This document shows, in pieces, positions 17,852 through 25,928 of a DNA stretch of 64,000 nt. Location: the NCBI RefSeq assembly GCF_018618415.1, contig NZ_JACSMA010000006.1, forward strand, positions 1 through 64,000, read 5' to 3'. Positions within the stretch are counted from its first letter, which is position 1. Each line of letters opens with the position of its first letter. Made by a program: the position numbers and the translations under genes. Source of the stretch: Exiguobacterium sp. s146. Lineage in GTDB: Bacteria > Bacillota > Bacilli > Exiguobacteriales > Exiguobacteriaceae. Below the pieces are notes generated by a model. That model saw only the letters and a list, made by a program, of their open reading frames with translations, was not told where the DNA came from and searched no databases.

Positions 17852-20209
17852 ATGGAACCAGTCGTTGAACACTCGATGAGTCACAACCTGTTTCTTGTGA
17901 TCCTATCCTATCTGATTGCCGCCGTTTCCGCTTACGCCGCCATCGAACTGGCGCGACGTGTCAATTCAGCGAACCGTTCCGTCCAAAACGTCTGGATTGT
18001 CGCTGGTGGCGCGACGCTCGGTCTCGGTATTTGGTCGATGCACTTTATCGCCATGTTGGCCCATGAGGTATTGCGACCGATCACCTATTCGGTCCCACTT
18101 GTCTTATTATCTGTCGTCATTGCCATGGCCGGCTGTATGTTCGGCTTCTTGATTGTCTCCCGTCGCACGACCCGTCCGGCTCTGATCGGTGCAGGTTTTG
18201 TCATGGGAGGCAGTATCGCCAGTATGCATTACGTCGGAATGGCCGCGCTCCAAGGCGTCACGACTTCCTACAATCCATGGTTGGCGGCGCTATCAATTTT
18301 GATTGCGTTCGCTGCATCGCTCGTCGCCCTATGGATTGGGTTCTTTTCGAAGTACACGCAGAAAAAGATGCACATCGAATTGAAAGTGTTCTTCTCCCTC
18401 TTGATGGGTGTCGCCATCTTCGGGATGCATTTCGTCGGCATGTTAGCGGCGACGTTCACGTTCGTCGAGACAGACGGACCGTTCGCGAATGCGATTGAGC
18501 CTTCGTTACTCGCATGGCTCGTGAGCGCGATCACGATTCTCTTGTTCGCCATCTTCTTCTTATCACTCACGATTGACCGTCATTTGCGCAGACGGGACTT
18601 CATTCAAGCAACGATTCTTGACTCAACGACAGATGCGGTCGTCACGACGACAAAAGATGGAATGATTCAATATGCGAACACAGCGTTTTATCGCTTGTTC
18701 GACCAAGTCGAGAAGGATGCTTTCTTCCAAGACTTTCATCCGTCACTCACCATCAATCAACCATTTTATGAACCGAGACGCGTCGATCTCGGTGACCAAA
18801 CGATTGAAGTGACGAACTATCCGCTTAAAGGGGAAACGATGGACCAGGTACTTTGGTTCATGCGCGACGTCTCAGAAACGATCGCCTCACAGCGCCTCGT
18901 CGAACATATGGCGTATCACGATACGCTCACGAATTTGCCGAACCGGCATAAACTTGAACGGATTTTGGCCGAACATATTCAAATCCAAGATCCGGTTGCT
19001 TGCCTCTACATCGACATCGACCGTTGGCGTTTCTTGAGCGATATGCTTGGACATCACGGCTCGGACGAACTGACGATGCAAATCGCCGAGCGTCTGCAAG
19101 TGACGATTCACCCGGATGATATTTTGACACGCGTTGGTTCATCCGAGTTTATCATCTTGCTGTTCGACAAGCGGAGCACGCTTGCCAAACAAAAAGCCGA
19201 GAAGTGTATCAAAGCGATCTCGCAACCTTTCAATATCGATGGGACGACTGTCGAACTAACGATGAGCGCCGGCATCAGCCATTATCCGAACGATACGACA
19301 TCGGCCGAGGAGCTTGTGCAGTACGCTCGGCTCGCCGTCCACGAATCGAAACGTACTGGGAAGAACCAAATCAAAGAATTCGAAGACGAGTCGAAACATC
19401 AAATCCTGCGCACCGTCGAAATCGAGAAGGCACTCGCACAGGCGCTCGACCGGAATGAGTTTTCACTCGTGTACCAGCCGAAAGTGTCACTGACGCAGAA
19501 CCGGCTCGATGGCGTCGAGGCGCTTCTCCGTTGGAACAACCGCGAGCTCGGTCACGTTCCACCGGACGACTTCATTCCGATCGCAGAGAACACCGGCCTG
19601 ATTCACCTGATCGGCAGTTGGGTCATGCGTGAGTCGTGCCGGGCCTGGGTCCGCTGGAAGAAATCCGGCGTAAAACCGTTCATGCTTTCGGTCAACGTCT
19701 CCCCGCTCCAGTTCGCTCGGGAAGATTTCGTCGAGTCGCTTCAGGCCATCTTGGATGAGACCGGCATGGACCCGATGTTCCTCGAGCTCGAGGTGACGGA
19801 GTCGTCGATGCTCTCATACGAAGAATCGACACGGGAGAAACTTACCCAGCTCCATCAGTTCGGGATTTTAATCTCACTCGACGATTTCGGGACCGGCTAC
19901 TCATCGTTCCGTCAATTGCGTGAACTTCCGGTCCAAGTGTTAAAAATCGATCGCTCGTTCATCGTCAACTTGTTCACGGATCGCAACCAAGAAGCCATCG
20001 TCCGCTCGATGATTCAACTCGGTCATAATCTAGGCATGAAAGTGCTCATGGAAGGTGTCGAGACGTCGGATCAGCTCGAATGGTTACTGAACGAACAGTG
20101 TGATTACGTCCAAGGCTATTACTTCAGTCGTCCACTTCTGGAAAAGGACGTCGTGAAACATGTCAAATCGGTCACAACGTACATCGAGTTCGGAAAAACA
20201 CGCGCTTAA
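17852..20209 (+). CDS. MHYT-GGDEF-EAL protein, probable c-di-GMP phosphodiesterase
   Basis: 785 residues. The N-terminal seven-TM MHYT sensor has three motif copies (MHFIAML near 62, MHYVGMAAL near 125, MHFVGMLAA near 192), thought to bind copper and sense gases. A PAS-like linker (about 250-345) follows. The GGDEF domain is degenerate: the active loop reads RVGSSEF near 428, so cyclase activity is unlikely. The EAL domain looks intact: GVEALLRW, ELEVTESSM, LDDFGTGYSS, LKIDRSFI and MEGVE. The likely output is cyclic-di-GMP hydrolysis regulated through the MHYT/GGDEF part. ATG at 17852 follows GCGAGG. Monocistronic with a terminator. Confidence 0.93.
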   Translation: MEPVVEHSMSHNLFLVILSYLIAAVSAYAAIELARRVNSANRSVQNVWIVAGGATLGLGIWSMHFIAMLAHEVLRPITYSVPLVLLSVVIAMAGCMFGFLIVSRRTTRPALIGAGFVMGGSIASMHYVGMAALQGVTTSYNPWLAALSILIAFAASLVALWIGFFSKYTQKKMHIELKVFFSLLMGVAIFGMHFVGMLAATFTFVETDGPFANAIEPSLLAWLVSAITILLFAIFFLSLTIDRHLRRRDFIQATILDSTTDAVVTTTKDGMIQYANTAFYRLFDQVEKDAFFQDFHPSLTINQPFYEPRRVDLGDQTIEVTNYPLKGETMDQVLWFMRDVSETIASQRLVEHMAYHDTLTNLPNRHKLERILAEHIQIQDPVACLYIDIDRWRFLSDMLGHHGSDELTMQIAERLQVTIHPDDILTRVGSSEFIILLFDKRSTLAKQKAEKCIKAISQPFNIDGTTVELTMSAGISHYPNDTTSAEELVQYARLAVHESKRTGKNQIKEFEDESKHQILRTVEIEKALAQALDRNEFSLVYQPKVSLTQNRLDGVEALLRWNNRELGHVPPDDFIPIAENTGLIHLIGSWVMRESCRAWVRWKKSGVKPFMLSVNVSPLQFAREDFVESLQAILDETGMDPMFLELEVTESSMLSYEESTREKLTQLHQFGILISLDDFGTGYSSFRQLRELPVQVLKIDRSFIVNLFTDRNQEAIVRSMIQLGHNLGMKVLMEGVETSDQLEWLLNEQCDYVQGYYFSRPLLEKDVVKHVKSVTTYIEFGKTRA

Positions 20210-20213
20210 TCAG

Positions 20214-20243
20214 ACTGTAGCCCCTGCGCTACAGTCTTTTTTG
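20214..20243 (+). terminator. terminator of the MHYT-GGDEF-EAL gene
   Basis: GACTGTAGC loop GCTACAGTC followed by TTTTTT. Confidence 0.88.
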
Positions 20244-20248
20244 TATGC

Positions 20249-20286
20249 AAAAATTCTCCCATGCCACTTAGGCACAGGAGAATTGG
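20249..20286 (-). terminator. terminator of the mtlAFD operon
   Basis: Minus strand: AATTCTCC-TG-TGCC loop GGCA-TG-GGAGAATT followed by TTT, right after the mtlD stop codon. Confidence 0.75.
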
Positions 20287-20287
20287 T

Positions 20288-21433
20288 TTACGAGACTTGC
20301 GCTTTCTCTTGCTCGCGAATCAACTGGTATTGTTCGAGGATCAGCTTCGTCAGTGTATCCCCCTCATGCAACTGAAGGTATTTCTCCACTGTCGAGACGA
20401 TGCCATCCTCTTCAATCGAGAGGTAGAGTTCAGAAGATTCTGAATCATCAGGGTTGTAATAGGTCAAGGCAGCGGCAATTCCATAGGCCAGTTCATTCGG
20501 TTCGATGCCGTTATCGATAAGTTCACGGGCCGGTTTGACGAGCCGGTCACTCGGTCCGAGCTTGCGGATCGGGGAACGGGCGACGCGCGACACTTCATCT
20601 TTCAACTTCGGATTCTCGAACCGTTTGATGATCTTTTGAATGTATCGGCTATGTTCTTTCGCTTCAAATCCATATTTTTCGAGCAAGAGCCAACCGGTCT
20701 CATACAATGCCCCTTGGACGACTTGGCGGACGCGGCGGTCTTTAAGCGCCTCGTCAATCGTTTCTTTCCCGAACAAGGAACCGATGTACGACGCGATGGC
20801 GTGACCCGTGTTGACCGTGAACAGCTTCCGCTCGATGTATGGACCAATCTCGTCGACCCACGTCACACCTTGAAGCGGGGGCCGCTCGGCCAATCCTGTC
20901 GTCTCGATGACCCACTCGTAAAACGTCTCGACCTCGACGAACAGTGGATCTGCGTGTTGCTGGAGCGGGACAATCCGGTCGACGGCCGCGTTCGGGAACG
21001 AGACGTTCGCCGTCCCGACACCGCCCGATGTCTCGATTGCTTGATGGAGTGATGCGCTACCGCCAATCATATTCTCGCAAGCGATCACATACACCGGGGC
21101 ATACGTCTCACGGTCACGGAGTCCTTCGCTGATGAGTGGTGCGACTTTCGGGAGAAGCGTCGGTCCGACCGCCGTCGTGACGAGATCGGCCTCCGCGATG
21201 AGCGCGATGACGCGCTCCGGGTCAGTCAAACTATTGACGCCGCGAACCCGGTCGACGACGACGTTGTCGACGCCTTCTTCGGCAAATCCGACTTCATAGA
21301 ACCGCTTGTCTTCTAATGCTTGGATGACCGTATCGTTAATATCGACGAACGTGACTTCGTAGCCGCTCTGATTGAGCAACAACCCGATAAAGCCCCGTCC
21401 GATATTCCCTGCCCCAAAATGTACAGCTTTCAT
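20288..21433 (-). CDS. mtlD: mannitol-1-phosphate 5-dehydrogenase
   Basis: 381 residues, full length. It oxidises mannitol-1-phosphate to fructose-6-phosphate with NAD+. The N-terminal nucleotide-binding motif is MKAVHFGAGNIGRGFIG; family blocks PVYVIACENMIGGSA, VSFPNAAVDRIVP and KLFTVNTGHAIASYIG (catalytic Lys) are present. The start overlaps the mtlF stop by one base (TAATG), showing translational coupling. It is the last gene of mtlA-mtlF-mtlD. Confidence 0.96.
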   Translation of the reverse strand: MKAVHFGAGNIGRGFIGLLLNQSGYEVTFVDINDTVIQALEDKRFYEVGFAEEGVDNVVVDRVRGVNSLTDPERVIALIAEADLVTTAVGPTLLPKVAPLISEGLRDRETYAPVYVIACENMIGGSASLHQAIETSGGVGTANVSFPNAAVDRIVPLQQHADPLFVEVETFYEWVIETTGLAERPPLQGVTWVDEIGPYIERKLFTVNTGHAIASYIGSLFGKETIDEALKDRRVRQVVQGALYETGWLLLEKYGFEAKEHSRYIQKIIKRFENPKLKDEVSRVARSPIRKLGPSDRLVKPARELIDNGIEPNELAYGIAAALTYYNPDDSESSELYLSIEEDGIVSTVEKYLQLHEGDTLTKLILEQYQLIREQEKAQVS

Positions 21434-21864
21434 TACGCCACCTCTTCCATGAATAGCGACAAAATCTCTTCTTTCGTCTTCGCCTGCACGAGGCGCTCGA
21501 CGTTATCTTCATCTGAGCAGATGATCGCGATTTGGGACAGGAGTTCCAAATGTTCGTCATCCACCCCGGCAATCCCGATGACCAATTTCGCCGTCTGGCC
21601 ACCAAAGTCGACGCCTTCCGGCACTTGGAGGATAGAAATCCCCGTCTTTTGAACGGCGGATTTCGCTTCCTCAGTCCCGTGCGGAATCGCGACGTGGTTC
21701 CCGATATACACGCTCGAGAGCGCTTGTCGTTCGTGCATCGCTTGAACGTAAGCCGGCGACACGCAGCCGGCTGCTTCTAACACGTGACCGGCCGCGTCAA
21801 TCGCTTCGGCCGACGTGTTGAACGATTGGTTGAGTCGAATCATCTCTGTCTGAATGAATGGCAT
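21433..21864 (-). CDS. mtlF: mannitol-specific PTS enzyme IIA
   Basis: 143 residues, PTS EIIA type 2 (fructose-mannitol) fold. The phosphorylated histidine lies in IGNHVAIPHGTEEAK near residue 65. It receives phosphate from HPr and passes it to the EIIB domain of MtlA. It lies 44 nt after mtlA and overlaps mtlD by one base. Confidence 0.94.
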   Translation of the reverse strand: MPFIQTEMIRLNQSFNTSAEAIDAAGHVLEAAGCVSPAYVQAMHERQALSSVYIGNHVAIPHGTEEAKSAVQKTGISILQVPEGVDFGGQTAKLVIGIAGVDDEHLELLSQIAIICSDEDNVERLVQAKTKEEILSLFMEEVA

Positions 21865-21908
21865 TTTAGTTCCTCCTATACCTTAACCCTTGTCTCTGTC
21901 TGCTTCTG

Positions 21909-23330
21909 TTATGAGATTTTGCTACGTTCGGCTTTAATTTCTTCAATCAATTGATCGTAATAGTCCGCGTTCAAGAAGTTCGTGACCGAACGATGAATCG
22001 CATCCGGCACTTGTGCCTCGGCCCGGTCCGTCAAATCCTCATGGGTGATGACGAATTGGGCATCTTTCGGCAATTGGCTGATCGATGTGTTCGTGACTTT
22101 GATTGGCAAGTTCGCCTTGTTCACTTTATTGCGAAGCACTGACGCGCCCATCGCACTCGAACCCATCCCGGCGTCACAAGCGAAGATGATGTGATCGACT
22201 TTGTCGAGACGGTCGTGGACGAGAGCCGACGCATACGACTGCTTGCCTTTCATCGCGCTGACGTTTTGCGTCGCTTCTTCGAGTGACACTTCTTCAGCTG
22301 CGCTTGATTTCAAGATGACGCTCGCCACAGCGAACGTGACCGCTGCGGACAAGAGAATCCCCGCAATCAATCCAACGTAAGAACCGCGTGACGCCATCGC
22401 GAGAATCGCGAAGATACTACCTGGTGACGCTGGTGCGACGAGACCGACATCGAACAAGACGAATGTGAAGACCCCGGTTGCGCCCCCTGCAATCATTGCA
22501 AGAATCAAGATCGGTTTCATCAAAACGTATGGGAAGTAAATCTCGTGAATCCCACCGAGGAAGTGAATGATGGCTGCCCCTGGTGCTGTACGTTTGGCCG
22601 CACCTTTGGCAAATACCATATACGCGAGCAGTAAACCAAGACCTGGTCCTGGGTTTGCTTCAAGTAAGAACAAGACCGATTTCCCGGCGTCCGCCACTTG
22701 ATCGACACCAAGCGGGCTCAAAATCCCATGGTTAATGGCGTTGTTCAAGAACAAGATTTTCGCTGGCTCGATGAATAGACTTGCGATCGGCAACAATTTC
22801 GCGCCGACAATCCAGTCGACACCGGCTGCCATGACTTTATCGAGGCCGCTCATGATTGGACCGAACACCTCGAAGCCACCAATCATGAGAAGACCACCGA
22901 TGATTCCGACCGAGAAGTTGTTGACGAGCATTTCAAATCCAGCTTTGACTTTGCCTTCGATGAGACGATCAAACTGTTTAATGACATATCCGCCGAGTGG
23001 ACCCATGATCATCGCACCGAGGAACATCGGAATGTCCGTCCCGACGATGACCCCCATCGTGGCGAGCACCCCGACGACTCCGCCTCGTACGTCGTGAATC
23101 AACTTACCGCCGGTGAACCCGATTAAGAGCGGTAACAGATACGTGATCGTCGGACCGACGAGTTCGGCTAATTTTTCATTCGGCCACCAACCTGTTGGAA
23201 TGAAGAGAGCTGTGATAATCCCCCAGGCAATGAAGGCACCGATGTTCGGCATGACCATCCCGCTCAGGAAACTCCCGAACCGTTGTACTTTGACCCGGAC
23301 ACCGCCCGGGCTTGCTTGCGCATTCGCCAT
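21909..23330 (-). CDS. mtlA: mannitol-specific PTS enzyme IICB
   Basis: 473 residues. The membrane EIIC domain (about 15-340) includes FIAWGIITALFIPTGWWPNE, HFLGGIHEIYFPYVLM and several TM segments. The C-terminal EIIB domain (about 380-465) has the phosphocysteine motif IIFACDAGMGSSAMGAS. EIIA is absent and is supplied by MtlF. It transports and phosphorylates mannitol. First gene of the operon; the promoter shows a MtlR-type palindrome upstream of -35 and a cre site in the spacer. Confidence 0.96.
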   Translation of the reverse strand: MANAQASPGGVRVKVQRFGSFLSGMVMPNIGAFIAWGIITALFIPTGWWPNEKLAELVGPTITYLLPLLIGFTGGKLIHDVRGGVVGVLATMGVIVGTDIPMFLGAMIMGPLGGYVIKQFDRLIEGKVKAGFEMLVNNFSVGIIGGLLMIGGFEVFGPIMSGLDKVMAAGVDWIVGAKLLPIASLFIEPAKILFLNNAINHGILSPLGVDQVADAGKSVLFLLEANPGPGLGLLLAYMVFAKGAAKRTAPGAAIIHFLGGIHEIYFPYVLMKPILILAMIAGGATGVFTFVLFDVGLVAPASPGSIFAILAMASRGSYVGLIAGILLSAAVTFAVASVILKSSAAEEVSLEEATQNVSAMKGKQSYASALVHDRLDKVDHIIFACDAGMGSSAMGASVLRNKVNKANLPIKVTNTSISQLPKDAQFVITHEDLTDRAEAQVPDAIHRSVTNFLNADYYDQLIEEIKAERSKIS

Positions 23331-23406
23331 GTATAAAACCTCCAGTCGTTAATTGTGAAAGGTAGATTGTTGTCGTGTAGCTAACCGGTTTGTGCTCTAC
23401 ACCTGT

Positions 23407-23436
23407 ATTGTAGTCTCAGCGTAAGCGCTTTCTCAA
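23407..23436 (-). promoter_or_regulatory. mtlA operon promoter
   Basis: Minus strand: -35 TTGAGA (23436..23431), 18-nt spacer, -10 TACAAT (23412..23407), about 75 nt before the mtlA start. Confidence 0.65.
23420..23433 (-). promoter_or_regulatory. CcpA cre site in the mtlA promoter
   Basis: Minus strand AGAAAGCGCTTACG matches the cre consensus TGAAAGCGCTTWCA at 12 of 14 positions and lies across the -35/spacer. Binding there would block RNA polymerase, giving carbon catabolite repression. Confidence 0.6.
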
Positions 23437-23453
23437 TTCAATCCAGTTCATAC

Positions 23454-23475
23454 TTTGGCAACATTTCGTGCCAAA
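23454..23475. promoter_or_regulatory. candidate MtlR operator
   Basis: TTTGGCA, 8-nt centre, TGCCAAA: a perfect inverted repeat resembling known Bacillus/Geobacillus MtlR boxes. It is 17 nt upstream of the -35 of the mtlA promoter, a normal position for an activator. Confidence 0.65.
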
Positions 23476-23480
23476 TAAAA

Positions 23481-23503
23481 AAATGACCACGGCGGGTCAT
23501 TTT
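23481..23503 (-). terminator. terminator of mtlR
   Basis: Minus strand: AAATGACC loop GGTCATTT with a T run; the stem starts within the last codons of mtlR. Confidence 0.8.
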
Positions 23504-25530
23504 TCGTGCAACGTCTCTTGAATCAGTTTCTTCATACATTCATGGAGCAACAGACGCAGTTGTTGCGTTGAACCGGTACTATATACCTTCATATGTTGTT
23601 CGCTCTCAATCAACGATCCGCTGACGGCACTGAGGAACTGGAGCTCGACATCTTCCGCCTCTTCCGGTGCGAGCAGGACGAGCAGACGTGACACCGGCTC
23701 AGTCGATTGATCCATCATCAGAAGTGGAATCGACTGTTTCAAATCGAACGCGAACACACTCGCCCGCTCGATTGACGCATGACGTCCGTGGAATAACGCC
23801 AGCTTCGTGCCCGGAATCCCGAGACCGGCCACTTCATGACGCCGGAGCAATCGGGCCGATAACTGGATGCCGCTCTGGACGAGACCCCGTTCTTCGAGGT
23901 GTGTCCCGATATCGAGCAAGATATCTTCCAATCGGTCGCTATTATCGAGCGTGACGAGGTCGAACTGCCGGTCCATCCGTTCAAACGTCTCGACGAGGGC
24001 ACCGAGCTCGTTGAAGTCGAGCATCGTCGAATGACTCTTCCCTTTCGTCTGGAACGACTGGGGGAGCGACAACAGCAAATGACGGACGCGTTGCACTTCC
24101 TCGTTCGTCAACAACGGATTGACGATAAGCGTCGGCACCGACAGCGGTGGCAACGGGACGGTCGATAGGATGACGTCATAGTCGTCGAGTCGATGCTGCT
24201 CGAGCCCGAACAACGAGGAGTTGACGACGTCTTGCATCTCTGGAAACTCCTGCTTCACCCGGTTGACGAGCATCTTCGAGGAACCGAGACCGGCCGAACA
24301 GACGACGAGAGCCCGATATTCCCGGCGCCGGACCGGTTTGACAAGCGCGGCGGCGAAATGCATCGCCCAAAAAACGGTCTCTTCTTCCATGAACGTGTTC
24401 GTCCCGAAGACGATATCGGCCGCCTGTTGGATGGCCGATCGTAAATGCGGATAGTCACGGTCGATGTGAGGACGGACCGTGTCCGTATCGGGAAGTGCCT
24501 GGGTGTTCATGCTCGATAGGATGTGGGCAAGGAGCCCTTTCTCGAGCGCGGCATCGTCCGTGAAGGCGAACCGGTGGATGAGCGAGACGTGATGAATCAA
24601 TTTATGGACGCGAATCTGCATGACCCAGCGCTCTTCTTCATCTTCTTTCATTTGTTCTTTTAATGACCGAAGCCGATTCGCTTCCTCGGCGAACCAGACC
24701 CGCTCCGCCATCGAGAACGGTGTCCCGAGCGCCGTCTCCATATCGAGCGCGACTTTCAAATAATCGTCCGAGCGCCCTTTCGTGTAAATCTCTAGGAAAA
24801 AGCCGGCGTCCAGACGGGCTTGTTGCACGCCATAGGCGAACGTCACCCGCATGATCGTCCGGTCGTCCATCCGTTCATACGGATGTTCCTTTAGATAGTC
24901 ATAACCGTCACGGAGCGCCTCGAGCATGACATCACACGGAACGGTCTTTAAAAACGCCGGGATATAGTCATCCTCCCCGCGCACGAAGCGATAGAATGCG
25001 AGCGTGTCCCAATGGGCGAGAAGCGCATTGATCATCAGCTTCCGCTTCTCGGCTTCAAGGCCGAGCACTCGGGCCCCGACCCCTTTCTTCCGCTCGACTT
25101 CAAGATGATACTCGTCGAACCAACGATCGAGTTTCTCAAGGTCTTGTGTGAGCGTGCTCGGGGAGACGTGCATCTGTTTCGCGACCGCCTGCAGTTTGAG
25201 CGTGTCTTTTTCAAACAGAAGCCGCCAGGCGAGCTCGAAGATGCGGTCCTCCGCCGTCGGAATCGCCTCGGCCGACAAAATCAAGTCTTCGCGCAGCTGT
25301 TGCTTCGCATCGGAACGACCGATGAGACTGAGACCGTGCCCGCGCTGCCAAGCGAGTTCCAATTCGAACTCGCGCAAGACGCCCTCTAGCAGTTGACGCT
25401 CCCGTTGAATCGTCCGCTCAGACAAATTGACCGCTTGCGCGATTTCTGCGAGCGGTGTCGACGTCTCCGTTGCCAATAGATGTAGTAAAATCGAGCGCTC
25501 CCGGGCGCTCCACTCATGTTTCATATCCAT
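23497..25530 (-). CDS. mtlR: mannitol operon activator, PRD/PTS-regulated
   Basis: 677 residues, the usual MtlR size. Order: HTH_11 (about 8-60, LAEIAQAVNLSERTIQRERQ), a second Mga-like HTH (about 95-150, AVAKQMHVSPSTLTQDLEKL), two PRD domains (about 185-395) with regulatory histidines such as HPYERM and HKLIHHVSLIHRF, a galactitol-type EIIB domain (about 415-500) with the cysteine in VVCSAGLGSSKML, and a C-terminal EIIA domain (about 535-675) with histidine in ALFHGRHASIERA. It activates mtlA when phosphorylated by HPr and dephosphorylated by MtlA/MtlF. It overlaps the upstream EIIB-like gene by 17 nt. It lies upstream of mtlA on the same strand, separated by a terminator and mtlAFD's own promoter. 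Confidence 0.93.
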   Translation of the reverse strand: MDMKHEWSARERSILLHLLATETSTPLAEIAQAVNLSERTIQRERQLLEGVLREFELELAWQRGHGLSLIGRSDAKQQLREDLILSAEAIPTAEDRIFELAWRLLFEKDTLKLQAVAKQMHVSPSTLTQDLEKLDRWFDEYHLEVERKKGVGARVLGLEAEKRKLMINALLAHWDTLAFYRFVRGEDDYIPAFLKTVPCDVMLEALRDGYDYLKEHPYERMDDRTIMRVTFAYGVQQARLDAGFFLEIYTKGRSDDYLKVALDMETALGTPFSMAERVWFAEEANRLRSLKEQMKEDEEERWVMQIRVHKLIHHVSLIHRFAFTDDAALEKGLLAHILSSMNTQALPDTDTVRPHIDRDYPHLRSAIQQAADIVFGTNTFMEEETVFWAMHFAAALVKPVRRREYRALVVCSAGLGSSKMLVNRVKQEFPEMQDVVNSSLFGLEQHRLDDYDVILSTVPLPPLSVPTLIVNPLLTNEEVQRVRHLLLSLPQSFQTKGKSHSTMLDFNELGALVETFERMDRQFDLVTLDNSDRLEDILLDIGTHLEERGLVQSGIQLSARLLRRHEVAGLGIPGTKLALFHGRHASIERASVFAFDLKQSIPLLMMDQSTEPVSRLLVLLAPEEAEDVELQFLSAVSGSLIESEQHMKVYSTGSTQQLRLLLHECMKKLIQETLHEK

Positions 25531-25783
25531 TCACCCATTCCTCGACGAGTTGTCGATATTCCGTGAGCGATAACATGTGTCTGACCGAGCGAACGTGCGC
25601 GGTCGGATGATCGATCGTCGCTGTCCCGGCTTGATAGATAATCCAATCGACGTCTTCTGGGACGTCCCGAGGCGTGCCGTGTTGAATCACACACGACAAT
25701 TTTCCCGAACACGCCTCGGCAAACAGTTTCGCTGCCATCGCGCTCGTGACGAACCCGCATGGACAAGCAATATATACGTTCAT
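25514..25783 (-). CDS. stand-alone PTS EIIB-like protein upstream of mtlR
   Basis: 89 residues. The N-terminus NVYIACPCGFVTSAMAAKLF matches the phosphocysteine loop of galactitol/mannitol-type EIIB proteins (CxxG.xTS..). A C-terminal strand DWIIYQAG and a final helix fit the compact EIIB fold. It has no EIIC partner here and is translationally coupled to mtlR (17-nt overlap). It may relay phosphate to or from MtlR; this is an inference from position. Start ATG with AGAAGG upstream. Confidence 0.7.
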   Translation of the reverse strand: MNVYIACPCGFVTSAMAAKLFAEACSGKLSCVIQHGTPRDVPEDVDWIIYQAGTATIDHPTAHVRSVRHMLSLTEYRQLVEEWVNGYET

Positions 25784-25883
25784 GTCAGACCTTCTTTCAT
25801 CGCTTATCTTTATCTAACCATACGATGCAACCGCTTACTCTACCTACTATTTTGCTTGTTGGCAAAGATATCGGCAAGCAGTA

Positions 25884-25914
25884 AAAAGCACCTCTCTGTT
25901 TTAGAGAGGTGCTT
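25884..25914 (-). terminator. terminator of glmS
   Basis: Minus strand: AAGCACCTCTCT loop AGAGAGGTGCTT followed by TTT. Confidence 0.85.
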
Positions 25915-25928
25915 AGCAATCAATCAGC

